The position numbers and the translations under genes are program-made. Shown piece by piece: positions 1-8,318 of a DNA stretch of 64,000 bases (position 1 is its first letter; every line of letters begins with the position of its first letter). This stretch comes from an uncultured Flavobacteriaceae bacterium (GTDB lineage Bacteria; Bacteroidota; Bacteroidia; Flavobacteriales; Flavobacteriaceae). The notes under the pieces are model-generated. The model did not search any database and was not told the DNA's origin. It worked only from the letters and a program-made list of their open reading frames with translations. The stretch is from positions 682,001 through 746,000 of the forward strand of contig CANNBV010000001.1 in assembly GCA_947502975.1 (NCBI GenBank), read 5' to 3'.

Positions 1-1
1 A

Positions 2-535
2 AATAGAATCTATTCTAATGTTGGTAACGCTAAAGCTATTGGTTTAGAAGTGGGGGCTGAAATAAAACCCACTAAAAAATGGAGTAATTTTATTGGTGCT
101 AATATTTATAATTACAGTATCGATGGACGTTTTGATAATAGAGTTATTGATACTGATGCCACGATATATTCGGTAAACCTCAATTCAACATGGCGTTTTT
201 GGGATAATGCATCATTACAGTTTACCTTCAATTATCTTTCGGATAGAAATACGGCACAAGGGGAAGATTCTCGATTTTATTCGCCGAATCTTACCTTTCA
301 AAAATCATTTATGGATAATAGGTTAACAGCCACTTTACAATGGCAAAATATAGATTTAGGATTATTGGATACTAACGAGCAGCGTATCACAACATTTAGA
401 GATAACGAGTTTTTTACAACTACAAATTATATATACGAGGTAGATATGATTCTACTTAACTTGTCTTATACCTTTAAAAAAGGAAGTAACACATCTAAGT
501 TTATTGATAGTGAATTTGGAAAACGCGAATTTTAA
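2..535 (+). CDS. Outer-membrane beta-barrel family protein, C-terminal part (5' end outside window)
   Basis: The reading frame is open from base 2 and ends at TAA 533-535. The first ATG-like codon inside it is therefore not the true start, and the gene begins before the window. The visible 177 residues are alternating aromatic/polar beta strands, ending in a long hydrophobic strand and a terminal Phe (FGKREF), as in the C-terminal barrel of Bacteroidota TonB-dependent receptor-like proteins (outer membrane beta-barrel family, PF14905 type). The barrel would sit in the outer membrane. The plug and any carboxypeptidase-like N-terminal domain would lie upstream and cannot be seen, so the substrate is unknown. 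The gene converges on the phosphate transporter gene with a 9-bp gap. Confidence 0.8.
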   Translation, partial: NRIYSNVGNAKAIGLEVGAEIKPTKKWSNFIGANIYNYSIDGRFDNRVIDTDATIYSVNLNSTWRFWDNASLQFTFNYLSDRNTAQGEDSRFYSPNLTFQKSFMDNRLTATLQWQNIDLGLLDTNEQRITTFRDNEFFTTTNYIYEVDMILLNLSYTFKKGSNTSKFIDSEFGKREF

Positions 536-544
536 GATACGTGG

Positions 545-2842
545 TTATTCCTCTTCTGGTTCAGGTATTTGTGCAGGTGTAACCGATGCATCGTGAGCAT
601 TATGGTATTCTTCAAGTAAACTCATTGTCGCATTAAGTAAGTCCTTAGTTTCAAGCAATAAACTAAAATACAACGTAGTGTTTTTTGGACTGGATTCTTC
701 AGATCTAGTACGTTCAACTTGCTTTTGAATTTTATCAGTTACCGTATTAAAAATCTTGTTTTTTTCATTAAGAATTATACCAATTTGTTCAAAAGAACTC
801 GAATCAAAAGCTGCCTTAGTGTTATTAAACAATTGCTCTAAATGTGTATCTAAGTCTTTTAATTCTTTAATCTGCGTAAATTTTAATTTTTTGTGATTGT
901 TATTCACATGTTTAAAACTTGCATTAGAAATATAAGTTAAAGATTGCGCCATATCTTGTAAGTAACTTAAAATACTTATGTAAAAGTTACTGGCGTTAAG
1001 ACTTGGGTCTTCTAGGTTTTTAATGAAATAGTAAATATTGTCTCGCAAATCCTCAATCTCATTAGAAAGTTTATCTATTTGATTTTTGTTCTTCTTAAGC
1101 AGTTTTAAATTATGAGTTGCTAAGCCATTTACTGCACTCGTATATATTCTATTTCCTCTTTTAATAACGTTTGCGATATTTTTAGCACTTTCAACAATAA
1201 CGCCTTGAGTTGAGCGACTTTCGGCTTTTTCTAACTTGTCTTCTACTTTTTGTTCCTTAGATTTTTTACGATGTGTTAGGTAGTTTTTAATAAGTACTAT
1301 TACCGTAAAAATTAAAAGGGCAATAAGCGCATAAACTTCACCATAGTATAAAACAAAAGCCATAACAGCTGCAGCGACAAATGCACTTAAGGCTGTAAAA
1401 AACCAGCCTCCAATAACGTTTAATACACCGGCTACTCTATACACGGCACTTTCGCTCCCCCAAGCTCTATCTGCTAAAGATGTACCCATAGCTACCATAA
1501 ATGTTACATAAGTTGTAGATAAAGGCAATTTCATAGAAGTTGCAATGGAAATTAGTACGCTAGCAACCATTAAATTAACAGAAGCTCTTACCAAATCAAA
1601 AGCTGGTAAGTCTTTAGTTTTTATGGATGCAGAAACATTTGTAAGTTTAAATTGTTTGTCAATATATTGTTTTAATGTCACTGGTAATATGCTATTAAAA
1701 CTATCAGAAGCGGCGATACTTAATCTAACAATATTTCTAGATAGAAAGTTAGGTTGAAAACGTTCATTAACATCATCTTGACGGGATAAATCTACAGATG
1801 TTTTTACAACAGCTTTCGCTTTACTTGAAAACCATAAGGTGAGCACCATAATAACACCAGCCGCTAGTAAGATGTAAGTTGGAGTATAAATTTTTTGCCC
1901 AAGACTTTCCATACTAAATTCAGATGCAGCTAGTCCTAGAGTATTTACTTCTGGGTTAGAAAAATCTAAAAATGCTTGATATGCACCAGTTGTGGGACCA
2001 ATAAAGTTTACTAAATCGTTACCAGCAAAGGCAACAGCTAGAGCAAATGTTCCAATTACTATAATTATTTTGTAAATATTCGTTTTGAAGAATGATACAA
2101 TTACAAAGGATAGTGCCGTAAATATTAAAAAACTTATACCCAATAACGCAAAATTATTAGTAGCGATTAATGCTTTAAAATCATTACTCATAAAAGCAGC
2201 ATTTTTAATTCCTTTTATAAGTATAAAGTATAAAATAGAAGTGGTAGCAAACCCGCTAAAAATAGCGCCATAGAACTTTGGCTTATTAGAAAAGTCAAAG
2301 GAGAGTAATAACCTTGAAATAAATTGTATTAAGGCGCCAATAGTAAATGCAACAAATACCGATAATAATATGCCTAGAATAATTTCAATAGCTTTTTCAT
2401 TGTTAATGTAATTCCCTAAATCTAGTAGTGTTTGTCCGCTATCATCCGCAGTAATTTTTAAAATAGCAATACAAACAGATGCGCCAAGTAATTCAAAAAC
2501 TATAGAAACTGTAGTTGATGTGGGCAGACCTAAGGTGTTAAAGAAATCGAGTAAAAGTATGTCGGTTATCATAACCGCCATAAAAATTATCATAATTTCA
2601 TCAAACATAAATTCTCCAGGTACAAAAATCCCTTTTCTGGCAATTTCCATCATGCCACTAGAAGACATCGCTCCAAAAGCAATACCAATACTAGCTACAA
2701 TCATTAGAGTTTTAAAAGAGACTGCCTTAGAGCCTATGGCTGAATTAAGAAAGTTAACAGCATCATTACTAACACCAACAACCAAATCTGCAATTGCCAA
2801 AATAGCTAGGGCAATTAACATGTAAGAATAAATACTATCCAT
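545..2842 (-). CDS. Inorganic phosphate transporter, PiT family, with PhoU-like C-terminal region
   Basis: Predicted low-affinity phosphate symporter of the inner membrane. The N-terminal signature contains GVSNDAVNFLNSAIGSKA, and a second repeat contains the matching AGNDLVNFIGPTTGAYQAF at about residues 273-291; this internal duplication is diagnostic of the PiT/Pho-4 family. There are about 10-12 hydrophobic segments up to roughly residue 515. A soluble, charged, helical tail of about 240 residues (from KNYLTHRKKSKEQK) follows and resembles the PhoU-like domain seen in long Bacteroidota PiT proteins. At 765 aa it is much longer than classical PitA (about 500 aa) because of this tail. Start ATG 2842. 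Upstream are a near-consensus -7 box (2869-2876) and a TGTTAA/TGTTAT pair at 2897-2913, so phosphate regulation is plausible. Confidence 0.92.
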   Translation of the reverse strand: MDSIYSYMLIALAILAIADLVVGVSNDAVNFLNSAIGSKAVSFKTLMIVASIGIAFGAMSSSGMMEIARKGIFVPGEFMFDEIMIIFMAVMITDILLLDFFNTLGLPTSTTVSIVFELLGASVCIAILKITADDSGQTLLDLGNYINNEKAIEIILGILLSVFVAFTIGALIQFISRLLLSFDFSNKPKFYGAIFSGFATTSILYFILIKGIKNAAFMSNDFKALIATNNFALLGISFLIFTALSFVIVSFFKTNIYKIIIVIGTFALAVAFAGNDLVNFIGPTTGAYQAFLDFSNPEVNTLGLAASEFSMESLGQKIYTPTYILLAAGVIMVLTLWFSSKAKAVVKTSVDLSRQDDVNERFQPNFLSRNIVRLSIAASDSFNSILPVTLKQYIDKQFKLTNVSASIKTKDLPAFDLVRASVNLMVASVLISIATSMKLPLSTTYVTFMVAMGTSLADRAWGSESAVYRVAGVLNVIGGWFFTALSAFVAAAVMAFVLYYGEVYALIALLIFTVIVLIKNYLTHRKKSKEQKVEDKLEKAESRSTQGVIVESAKNIANVIKRGNRIYTSAVNGLATHNLKLLKKNKNQIDKLSNEIEDLRDNIYYFIKNLEDPSLNASNFYISILSYLQDMAQSLTYISNASFKHVNNNHKKLKFTQIKELKDLDTHLEQLFNNTKAAFDSSSFEQIGIILNEKNKIFNTVTDKIQKQVERTRSEESSPKNTTLYFSLLLETKDLLNATMSLLEEYHNAHDASVTPAQIPEPEEE

Positions 2843-2896
2843 TAAAATAGATACAAATTATAAAAAAACAAATGTCTTATTTTAAAATGAACTCAA

Positions 2897-2913
2897 TGTT
2901 AACGAAATGTTAT
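2897..2913 (+). promoter_or_regulatory. Direct-repeat regulator box upstream of the phosphate transporter gene
   Basis: TGTTAA at 2897-2902 and TGTTAT at 2908-2913 form a direct repeat with an 11-bp period, the geometry used by PhoB/PhoP-type response regulators. A reverse-strand -7-like box (GACATTTG read on the minus strand, 2869-2876) lies 20 bp away, which places the box over the -33 region of the minus-strand transporter gene. The repeat architecture is visible directly. The link to phosphate is inferred from the adjacent gene. Confidence 0.5.
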
Positions 2914-3044
2914 GTTCTAATATAAACAGATATAAATAACTCATGAAATAGCCATTGTTTAATTAGTCTGTTAATACTCTAATGTTAAGAATTCAATTTT
3001 TTTAAAAACATAAGTAACTGAAAAACAATTAATTAAAACTTCAA

Positions 3045-3072
3045 TGTTAATTTAATGTTATGTAAGTGTTGC
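3045..3072 (+). promoter_or_regulatory. Triple 11-bp direct-repeat box in front of the MORN-protein promoter
   Basis: TGTTAA (3045-3050), TGTTAT (3056-3061) and TGTTGC (3067-3072) recur exactly every 11 bp, so they lie on one face of the helix. The last half-site overlaps the -33 TTG (3069-3071) of the promoter for the gene at 3131. This is the position expected of an activator that contacts sigma from the -35 region, as PhoB does. Which regulator binds cannot be read from the sequence. Confidence 0.55.
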
Positions 3073-3099
3073 CTAAAAGTAAAATTAAATCTATATTTG
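3069..3099 (+). promoter_or_regulatory. Promoter of the MORN-repeat protein gene
   Basis: TTG at 3069-3071 and TATATTTG at 3092-3099 are separated by 20 bp. They match the Flavobacterium-type primary sigma promoter (TTG, 17-23 bp spacer, TAnnTTTG). The ATG lies 31 bp after the -7 box. Confidence 0.65.
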
Positions 3100-3130
3100 T
3101 AAAGTAATTATTAATTAAAACCCCACAGAC

Positions 3131-3448
3131 ATGAAAAAATATATAGCAATTTTAGCAGCTTTGTTTATAAGCGCTTCTGTTTTTGCACAAAAGGAAAGAA
3201 CTCTAACTCTAAATAAAGAAACTAATTTAATTGATGTAGTCTATTATCATGATAATGGTGATGTTAGCCAAACTGGGTCATACACTGCTGATGGTAAATT
3301 AGAAGGACAATGGATCAGTTTTAATGAAGCAGGTGAAAAAATTGTTACTGCTTACTATAAAAATGGTAAGAAAGTTGGAAAATGGATTTACGTGATTGAT
3401 GGAAAAATAAAAGAAGTAGATTATTCTAAAAATATCGCTTCGATATAA
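3131..3448 (+). CDS. Small secreted MORN-repeat (YwqK-like) protein
   Basis: 105 residues with a clear signal peptide (lysines, then a hydrophobic core ending SVFA-Q, cleavage near residue 20). The mature part holds two short repeats of the MORN_2 type, seen as G-x-Y-x-x-D-G-K-L-E-G-x-W and the matching Y-Y-K-N-G-K-K-V-G-K-W. Flavobacterial proteins of this type are annotated as toxin-antitoxin YwqK family or hypothetical, and their function is not established. The protein should be periplasmic or surface-exposed. It is transcribed alone between a strong promoter with phased regulator boxes and a bidirectional terminator. Its placement beside the phosphate transporter, with the same boxes, hints at a nutrient-stress role. 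That is inference. Confidence 0.8.
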   Translation: MKKYIAILAALFISASVFAQKERTLTLNKETNLIDVVYYHDNGDVSQTGSYTADGKLEGQWISFNEAGEKIVTAYYKNGKKVGKWIYVIDGKIKEVDYSKNIASI

Positions 3449-3463
3449 ATTTTAGTATCTGAA

Positions 3464-3501
3464 ATAAAAAAAGCATCATGCCATGGCATGATGCTTTTTT
3501 T
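3464..3501. terminator. Bidirectional terminator
   Basis: A perfect palindrome, AAGCATCATGCCA (3471-3483) against TGGCATGATGCTT (3484-3496), is flanked by an A tract on the left and a T tract on the right. It sits between the convergent MORN gene (stop 3448) and the lipoprotein gene (stop 3524), so it can end both transcripts. Confidence 0.9.
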
Positions 3502-3523
3502 ATTTATAAAGATTATTCCTTTG

Positions 3524-4765
3524 TTATCTAGTCCAACCAGATCCCCAAGTTGCGAAATCAGTTCCAGTACCATTACCTTCACCTGAAATAAAATCAGCTT
3601 CAGTTAAGGTATCAACACCAGTATCGTTTTTAAACTTAGTGGTAACATCTGTAAACGTTACATTGTTAACTTGTAATTCATCATCAAGAATAGCTTGTCC
3701 TGTTGGATCTGAGGTGTCATTTCCATCGACATCAAAAGCTTCTCCAAAACCAGTAATATTTACATTAGTAAAGATGGCAGCAGTACCTCTTCTTAAACGT
3801 ATAGCTTCGTAAGCGGTTGCATCAATAATTTTACCATCTTGGAATGTATTGTCAGAACCTACACCAACTATTGTTACGTTAGTAACAGTTGGGCTAGAAA
3901 AGAATAAAGGATCTGAGTTGTTACCAAAATCATCGTTATAACCATCGCACTCAAATGCTTTGTCAGAGTTTAAGGTTTCAGTTGGGTTTTGAATGTGTTG
4001 AATATAAGCATCAGTAATTGTCCCAGAATACCCCTCAGTCCAATCAATAGAGTCATCTTGAAGATTCATTACGGCAACATGACTTACATTTACGGTGCCA
4101 CCGAAAAATTCAACACCATCATCTTTACCTTCGAAGATTTGGATATAATCAACTTCAGTACCATTACCTACACCGTAAAAAGATAAACCATTGTTTTCTG
4201 ACTGCCCATCAGCAGAACCACCAGAATATTCAATTCTTACATATTTTAAAGCACCAGAATTGTCGTCAGCAATATTTCCTCCGTAAGGTAAACCAGCAAT
4301 CTCTGAAGTAGAAGTTGCAGTTCCTGTTACTGAGTTAATAGGTGCTTTTCCTAAAAGTATTAAACCACCCCAGTCTCCAGCTTCAGGACTAGAAGCATCA
4401 GAAGTAAATACGATAGGATTGTCAGCAGTACCTTCAGCGATAATTTGAGCACCTTGAGATATAGCAACATAAACGTCTGATCCAGCAGCTAAAGCTTCAA
4501 TAGTCACTCCAGCAGGAATAGTTAACGTAGCACCATCAGCAATTACTAGAGAACCATTTATTTTATAGTTTATGTTAGCATCTAATGTTAAATCTTCTGT
4601 GTAAGTTCCAGATAAGAATACATCTGTATTAACTGGAGTACTACCGCCGCCGCCATTGTTGTTTGTAATATTAAGAACAATGTCAGCTGTATCATCGTTA
4701 GCACATGACGTAAAGATTAAGGTCAATGCCACTAAGCTTAGTAAAAAATTATTTCTCATTTTCAT
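3524..4765 (-). CDS. Surface lipoprotein of unknown function, partner of the upstream TonB receptor
   Basis: 413 residues with a lipoprotein signal (lipobox LIFTSC, Cys 21) and a following DD that could favour export. A Gly-rich linker leads to a mature part rich in Asp, Asn, Gly and Thr with repeated short beta strands (for example VEFFGGTVNVSHVAV and VTNVTIVGVGSDNTF), which suggests a right-handed beta-helix. Homologues in flavobacteria are often mislabelled multidrug transporter; nothing here supports transport by itself. It lies 48 bp downstream of the TonB receptor gene on the same strand and is probably co-transcribed. By analogy with SusC/SusD pairs it may capture substrate for the receptor, but it has no SusD fold features. 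No T9SS sorting domain is visible. Start ATG 4765; an in-frame ATG at 4759 is also possible. Confidence 0.75.
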   Translation of the reverse strand: MKMRNNFLLSLVALTLIFTSCANDDTADIVLNITNNNGGGGSTPVNTDVFLSGTYTEDLTLDANINYKINGSLVIADGATLTIPAGVTIEALAAGSDVYVAISQGAQIIAEGTADNPIVFTSDASSPEAGDWGGLILLGKAPINSVTGTATSTSEIAGLPYGGNIADDNSGALKYVRIEYSGGSADGQSENNGLSFYGVGNGTEVDYIQIFEGKDDGVEFFGGTVNVSHVAVMNLQDDSIDWTEGYSGTITDAYIQHIQNPTETLNSDKAFECDGYNDDFGNNSDPLFFSSPTVTNVTIVGVGSDNTFQDGKIIDATAYEAIRLRRGTAAIFTNVNITGFGEAFDVDGNDTSDPTGQAILDDELQVNNVTFTDVTTKFKNDTGVDTLTEADFISGEGNGTGTDFATWGSGWTR

Positions 4766-4813
4766 TTTGATTTAGATATTAAAGATTTTGTGTTCGTTTT
4801 TGATTGTTTATTG

Positions 4814-7627
4814 TTAAAAGTTGTATTTGAATTGAAGTCCAATAGTAATACCTCGTTGAAAACTAGATAGTAAAACATCTCCGTCACCAGTGTTTTCTCG
4901 AATCATTTCTACTTTTGGATCTAATAAGTTTTTCGCACTAAAGTTTATTTCAGTGTTTTCCCCTAATTTATTTTTTAAGACGAAATCTAAGGTCGGTACT
5001 GCTTTTTCAATAACATTCCCTACATCACCAGAGCCTAAAGAGAAGATTCTATCTGAGGAATAGTTAAATACTAAGTTTGCAGCAGGTTTAAAATTCTCGC
5101 TAATCGTAGGTTTAAAGCTTAAATCGGCATTTACAATGATTGGCGAAGCTCCTTCTAATTCATCAGTTGCTCTGTTAAACGATGTTCCGTAAGAACCTTC
5201 AATAGAACTATAAAGATCTTGCTCTGTATGCATATAAGTGAAGTTAAATCCTGAAGAAAGGATAGCCTCTTCATCTTCATTTAAAATTAAATTCTTTCTT
5301 AATTCTATTTCAGCTCCTAAAATTTCAGCTTGCTCACCTGTTCTAAAATAACGTTGTGTTCCAGTAGCATCTGCCGCAAGTACTAAGTTGATAGGATCGT
5401 TAATTTGTTTTGCAAAAACACCTAAAGAGAATACTTCACTTTTACTGATGAACCATTCGTATTTTAAATCGAGATTGTAAATATCAGAGTAAGATTTATC
5501 TGTTAAATTCACACCTGTTCTAGTACCCAATAAATCTTGGTTACCACCAATTCGGTAACTAATACCTTCATATACAAAAGGCGCAATTTCTTTAAACTCA
5601 GGAACCGATACTGTTTTGCTTAGTGCAAAACGGATATTTTGATCATCATTAATTGCATACTTTATGTTTAAACTTGGTAATACAAAGTTTTCGTTAGATT
5701 CTGAGAATCCTGGGTCGTTTGGGCGTAAGTTAATAGCGTTGTATTCGATACTTTGGTTAAAGTTTTCGACTCTAACTCCTGGAATCACTAACCACTTTTC
5801 GCTTAAGTTAATTTCAGCAGAAAAATAACCTGCGTATATGTTTAAAGTCCCTTTGTATGTGTTTTCTAAATTCCCTGGGAAATTGGTTTGTGTAATGCCA
5901 CTCTCTGGATCAATAGGATTAAATACGTGGGTTTGATACACACCATCAACAAAGTTTTGAAGATTGAAAATGTTAGTTAAATTTCTGATATCATTAATAC
6001 CAAATGTTGATGTATTAATGTTTTTATAACCGTAGCGAATGTTATCAAAATGTCTTTCTCTTGTTTTTCCATCATAACCAACAATTAATTTTACAGTTTC
6101 AGAAGGTTTGTATGACAATGATAATCTACTATTCAACTCTTCATCTTCAATGTTTTGAAAATAACGTTGGTTGTTGAAGTTGTTGTTTTGGTCAAAACTG
6201 GCTACACTATTTGGATCATTATCTAATAGATTGTCATAACCTAATAAAGAAAAACGTTTTCTGTCAGGTTCATGAGCAAATACACGGTTATGACCAATAC
6301 CCCAATTTAATTCAATCTTGTCATCAAATTTGTGCTCACCAATTAATTGATTAACTAGTACAATATCTTGATTAAACTGTAAATTAGTTTGGAAGTATCC
6401 ACTTGGTTCATCCGAGAAATCATATAAGATACCATTACCTCCTGTACCATAAAACCCAACCTGATCAGATGAGCTATTAATTGCTAAAGAGGATAATTTT
6501 AATTTGTGATCACTATTTATTCTGTATAAGGCTGTTGCCATTGCAGTAGCCGTAGTTGAGTAATTGTATTGCTCAGTCTCAGGAAATAACTTATTATATC
6601 CTGCCGTATAATCTGCAACAAGTCCTTCTCTATATTCAAAACTATTATCAAAAGATGCAGTAACAAATAAGCTTAAACGAGAATCATCTTTAAAAGTAAA
6701 AGATTTACCACCTGAAAGACTTATTCCCATATTTATAGCAGGTGTTTCAGCCTCAATTGGATCTACACCATGAGATAAGATGACTGCAAACGGATTGTGA
6801 TTATATCTTGCATAATCACCAAAATATCCAGGTCCTTCATTTCTTAAAAATGTTTTTCCAACTGCTCTAGAGTTTACAGCAGCTCCCACTGATGCATCAA
6901 AAAATCCCTGTCCTGTATATTCTTTAGAAGTAATATCTATATTACCTGCAGAGAAATCTCCGTAAAATCTCGCAGAATAGGCTTTACTCACCCCAATATT
7001 TTCTATAACATCAGAAGAGAATAAATTTAAATCGATATTTTTCTTATTAACATCGTTTGATGGCAATGCCAAACCGTTCATAGTACTGTTTAAGTAGCGG
7101 TCTCCTAAACCACGTACGTAAACACTGTTAGAGCCTTCTTGTTTAGATATACCCGAAATTTTAGCAACCGCACCAGCAGCATCACTAACACCCTTTCTAG
7201 ATAATTCCTCGGCACCAATACTTTGCTTAATTTCAACAGCTTTCTTTTGTTCTAGTAATAAGGCTGTTTCACTTTCACGTTTAGTTGTAGTGGTAATAAC
7301 TACTTCATCAAGCGAAGCAGCACTAGCACTCATTTCTACATTAACTTCTATAGTTTCTCCGTCTACTATAGTAACTGCAATTTCTTGAGTTTCGTAACCC
7401 ACAAAACTAAAAACTAAAGTGTATGCTCCAGCGTCTAAATCTGAAAATTCATATAGACCATCAAAATCTGAAGTTGTACCTTTTGTAGTGCCTTTTATTA
7501 ATACGTTAGCAAACGCTAAAGGCTCATTATTATATTCTTTGTCCGTTAATTTTCCTTTAACAGAACCAGTTTGTGCATTAAATGCAACTGATGTAAAGAG
7601 TAGTAATAATAGTATAAAATGTTTCAT
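4814..7627 (-). CDS. TonB-dependent receptor with carboxypeptidase-like N-terminal domain
   Basis: 937 residues. In order: signal peptide (1-18, ending FNAQ), a carboxypeptidase-regulatory-like beta-sandwich (about 21-108, with DFDGLYEFSDLDAGAYTL), a plug domain (about 125-240, with YVRGLGDRYLNSTMNGLALP), and a 22-strand-type barrel ending in FKYNF with terminal Phe. The product is an outer-membrane receptor that imports a ligand using the proton-motive force through TonB-ExbBD. The ligand is not evident. Partnering is not with SusD but with the lipoprotein gene 48 bp downstream. The upstream region carries phased TGTTA-like half-sites from 7679, similar to those of the phosphate transporter and the gene at 7897, so uptake of a phosphorus compound is a reasonable hypothesis only. 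Confidence 0.93.
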   Translation of the reverse strand: MKHFILLLLLFTSVAFNAQTGSVKGKLTDKEYNNEPLAFANVLIKGTTKGTTSDFDGLYEFSDLDAGAYTLVFSFVGYETQEIAVTIVDGETIEVNVEMSASAASLDEVVITTTTKRESETALLLEQKKAVEIKQSIGAEELSRKGVSDAAGAVAKISGISKQEGSNSVYVRGLGDRYLNSTMNGLALPSNDVNKKNIDLNLFSSDVIENIGVSKAYSARFYGDFSAGNIDITSKEYTGQGFFDASVGAAVNSRAVGKTFLRNEGPGYFGDYARYNHNPFAVILSHGVDPIEAETPAINMGISLSGGKSFTFKDDSRLSLFVTASFDNSFEYREGLVADYTAGYNKLFPETEQYNYSTTATAMATALYRINSDHKLKLSSLAINSSSDQVGFYGTGGNGILYDFSDEPSGYFQTNLQFNQDIVLVNQLIGEHKFDDKIELNWGIGHNRVFAHEPDRKRFSLLGYDNLLDNDPNSVASFDQNNNFNNQRYFQNIEDEELNSRLSLSYKPSETVKLIVGYDGKTRERHFDNIRYGYKNINTSTFGINDIRNLTNIFNLQNFVDGVYQTHVFNPIDPESGITQTNFPGNLENTYKGTLNIYAGYFSAEINLSEKWLVIPGVRVENFNQSIEYNAINLRPNDPGFSESNENFVLPSLNIKYAINDDQNIRFALSKTVSVPEFKEIAPFVYEGISYRIGGNQDLLGTRTGVNLTDKSYSDIYNLDLKYEWFISKSEVFSLGVFAKQINDPINLVLAADATGTQRYFRTGEQAEILGAEIELRKNLILNEDEEAILSSGFNFTYMHTEQDLYSSIEGSYGTSFNRATDELEGASPIIVNADLSFKPTISENFKPAANLVFNYSSDRIFSLGSGDVGNVIEKAVPTLDFVLKNKLGENTEINFSAKNLLDPKVEMIRENTGDGDVLLSSFQRGITIGLQFKYNF

Positions 7628-7678
7628 TATTTTATTTAAATTTCTTGCCGCAAAGAAACTACCGTTTTGTAAAGATTG

Positions 7679-7728
7679 TGTTACCTGACGATTAAAGAAC
7701 TGTAATAAAAGTGTTAGGTTAACATTAT
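7679..7728 (+). promoter_or_regulatory. Phased half-site array upstream of the TonB receptor gene
   Basis: TGTTAC (7679), GATTAA (7690), TGTAAT (7701), TGTTAG (7712) and CATTAT (7723) start exactly 11 bp apart. The first, third and fourth are close matches to the boxes near 2897 and 3045; the second and fifth are degenerate. The array lies 52-101 bp upstream of the receptor start codon (minus strand). Confidence 0.45.
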
Positions 7729-7837
7729 CTAAAACCCACTTTTTTAAACAGTTGTTTACGGTTACTTAACATTAGAAATAGAAGACATTAGGGTTTAGTA
7801 TAATAGTATACCTTTTGACTATAGTAACTGTAATAAA

Positions 7838-7871
7838 AAAAGTCCTTTTTGTATTAACAAAAAGGACTTTT
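7838..7871 (-). terminator. Terminator after the transthyretin-like gene
   Basis: A 15-bp perfect stem (7838-7852 against 7857-7871, core AAGTCCTTTTTGT) has a 4-base loop ATTA and an A tract on its left side that becomes a U tract in the minus-strand transcript. It lies 26 bp past the stop at 7897 and separates that gene from the TonB receptor promoter. Confidence 0.88.
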
Positions 7872-7896
7872 AAATATATGGTTAACTAAATGTACT

Positions 7897-8277
7897 CTAG
7901 TTGTTTCTTGTAGTATTATCTTTTTTCTCAGAAGTAGCAAAAGCCATCGCAAGATCATCTATGGATAAACTACTAACATTTAATGAGGCTTTAATTTCTT
8001 TTGTGGTTTTAGAAGAAACTTCAGTAATTATTTCTTTAGAATCATATCCAGTGAAACTGCAAACTAGAGTATAGGTGCCATTTTCAAGGTTTTCAAAAGC
8101 AAAAGCACCATGCGCATCAGTCATTACTTTAGCGCCAGTTTCTTTTATGGTTACTTTCGCAAAAAGTAATGGATTATTGCCTTCTTCAGCATCCGTAATT
8201 TTTCCATTAATAGTTCCGTTTTGCGCCGATACAAACATCGTAGCTAGTAAGAACATGGTAAATAGAAAATGTTTCAT
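7897..8277 (-). CDS. Stand-alone carboxypeptidase-regulatory-like (transthyretin-fold) secreted protein
   Basis: 126 residues from ATG 8277. The frame extends to 8304, but the added residues precede an obvious signal peptide (MKHFLFTMFLLATMFVSAQ). The mature part is a single carboxypeptidase D regulatory-like domain (NGTINGKITDAEEGNNPLLF, then GAFAFENLENGTYTLVCSF). It matches almost segment by segment the N-terminal extension of the TonB receptor at 4814-7627, including the leader MKHF and the YTLVxSFxGY strand. No plug or barrel follows, and the C-terminus is a short polar tail. It should be periplasmic or surface-associated. It may be a remnant or a functional accessory of the receptor; the shared upstream boxes favour a functional, co-regulated gene. 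Confidence 0.8.
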   Translation of the reverse strand: MKHFLFTMFLLATMFVSAQNGTINGKITDAEEGNNPLLFAKVTIKETGAKVMTDAHGAFAFENLENGTYTLVCSFTGYDSKEIITEVSSKTTKEIKASLNVSSLSIDDLAMAFATSEKKDNTTRNN

Positions 8278-8318
8278 AAGTTTTATAACTTTTATTTGGC
8301 ACAAATAAACAGGTTTAA

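Noticed and set aside
1545-2825. Plus-strand frames opposite the phosphate transporter
   Set aside because: Antisense shadows of a strongly supported membrane-protein gene, with no start context or recognisable domains; the same applies to the other frames opposite long genes.
3524-4765. T9SS cargo or multidrug transporter
   Set aside because: No C-terminal sorting domain and no membrane helices; it is a lipoprotein.
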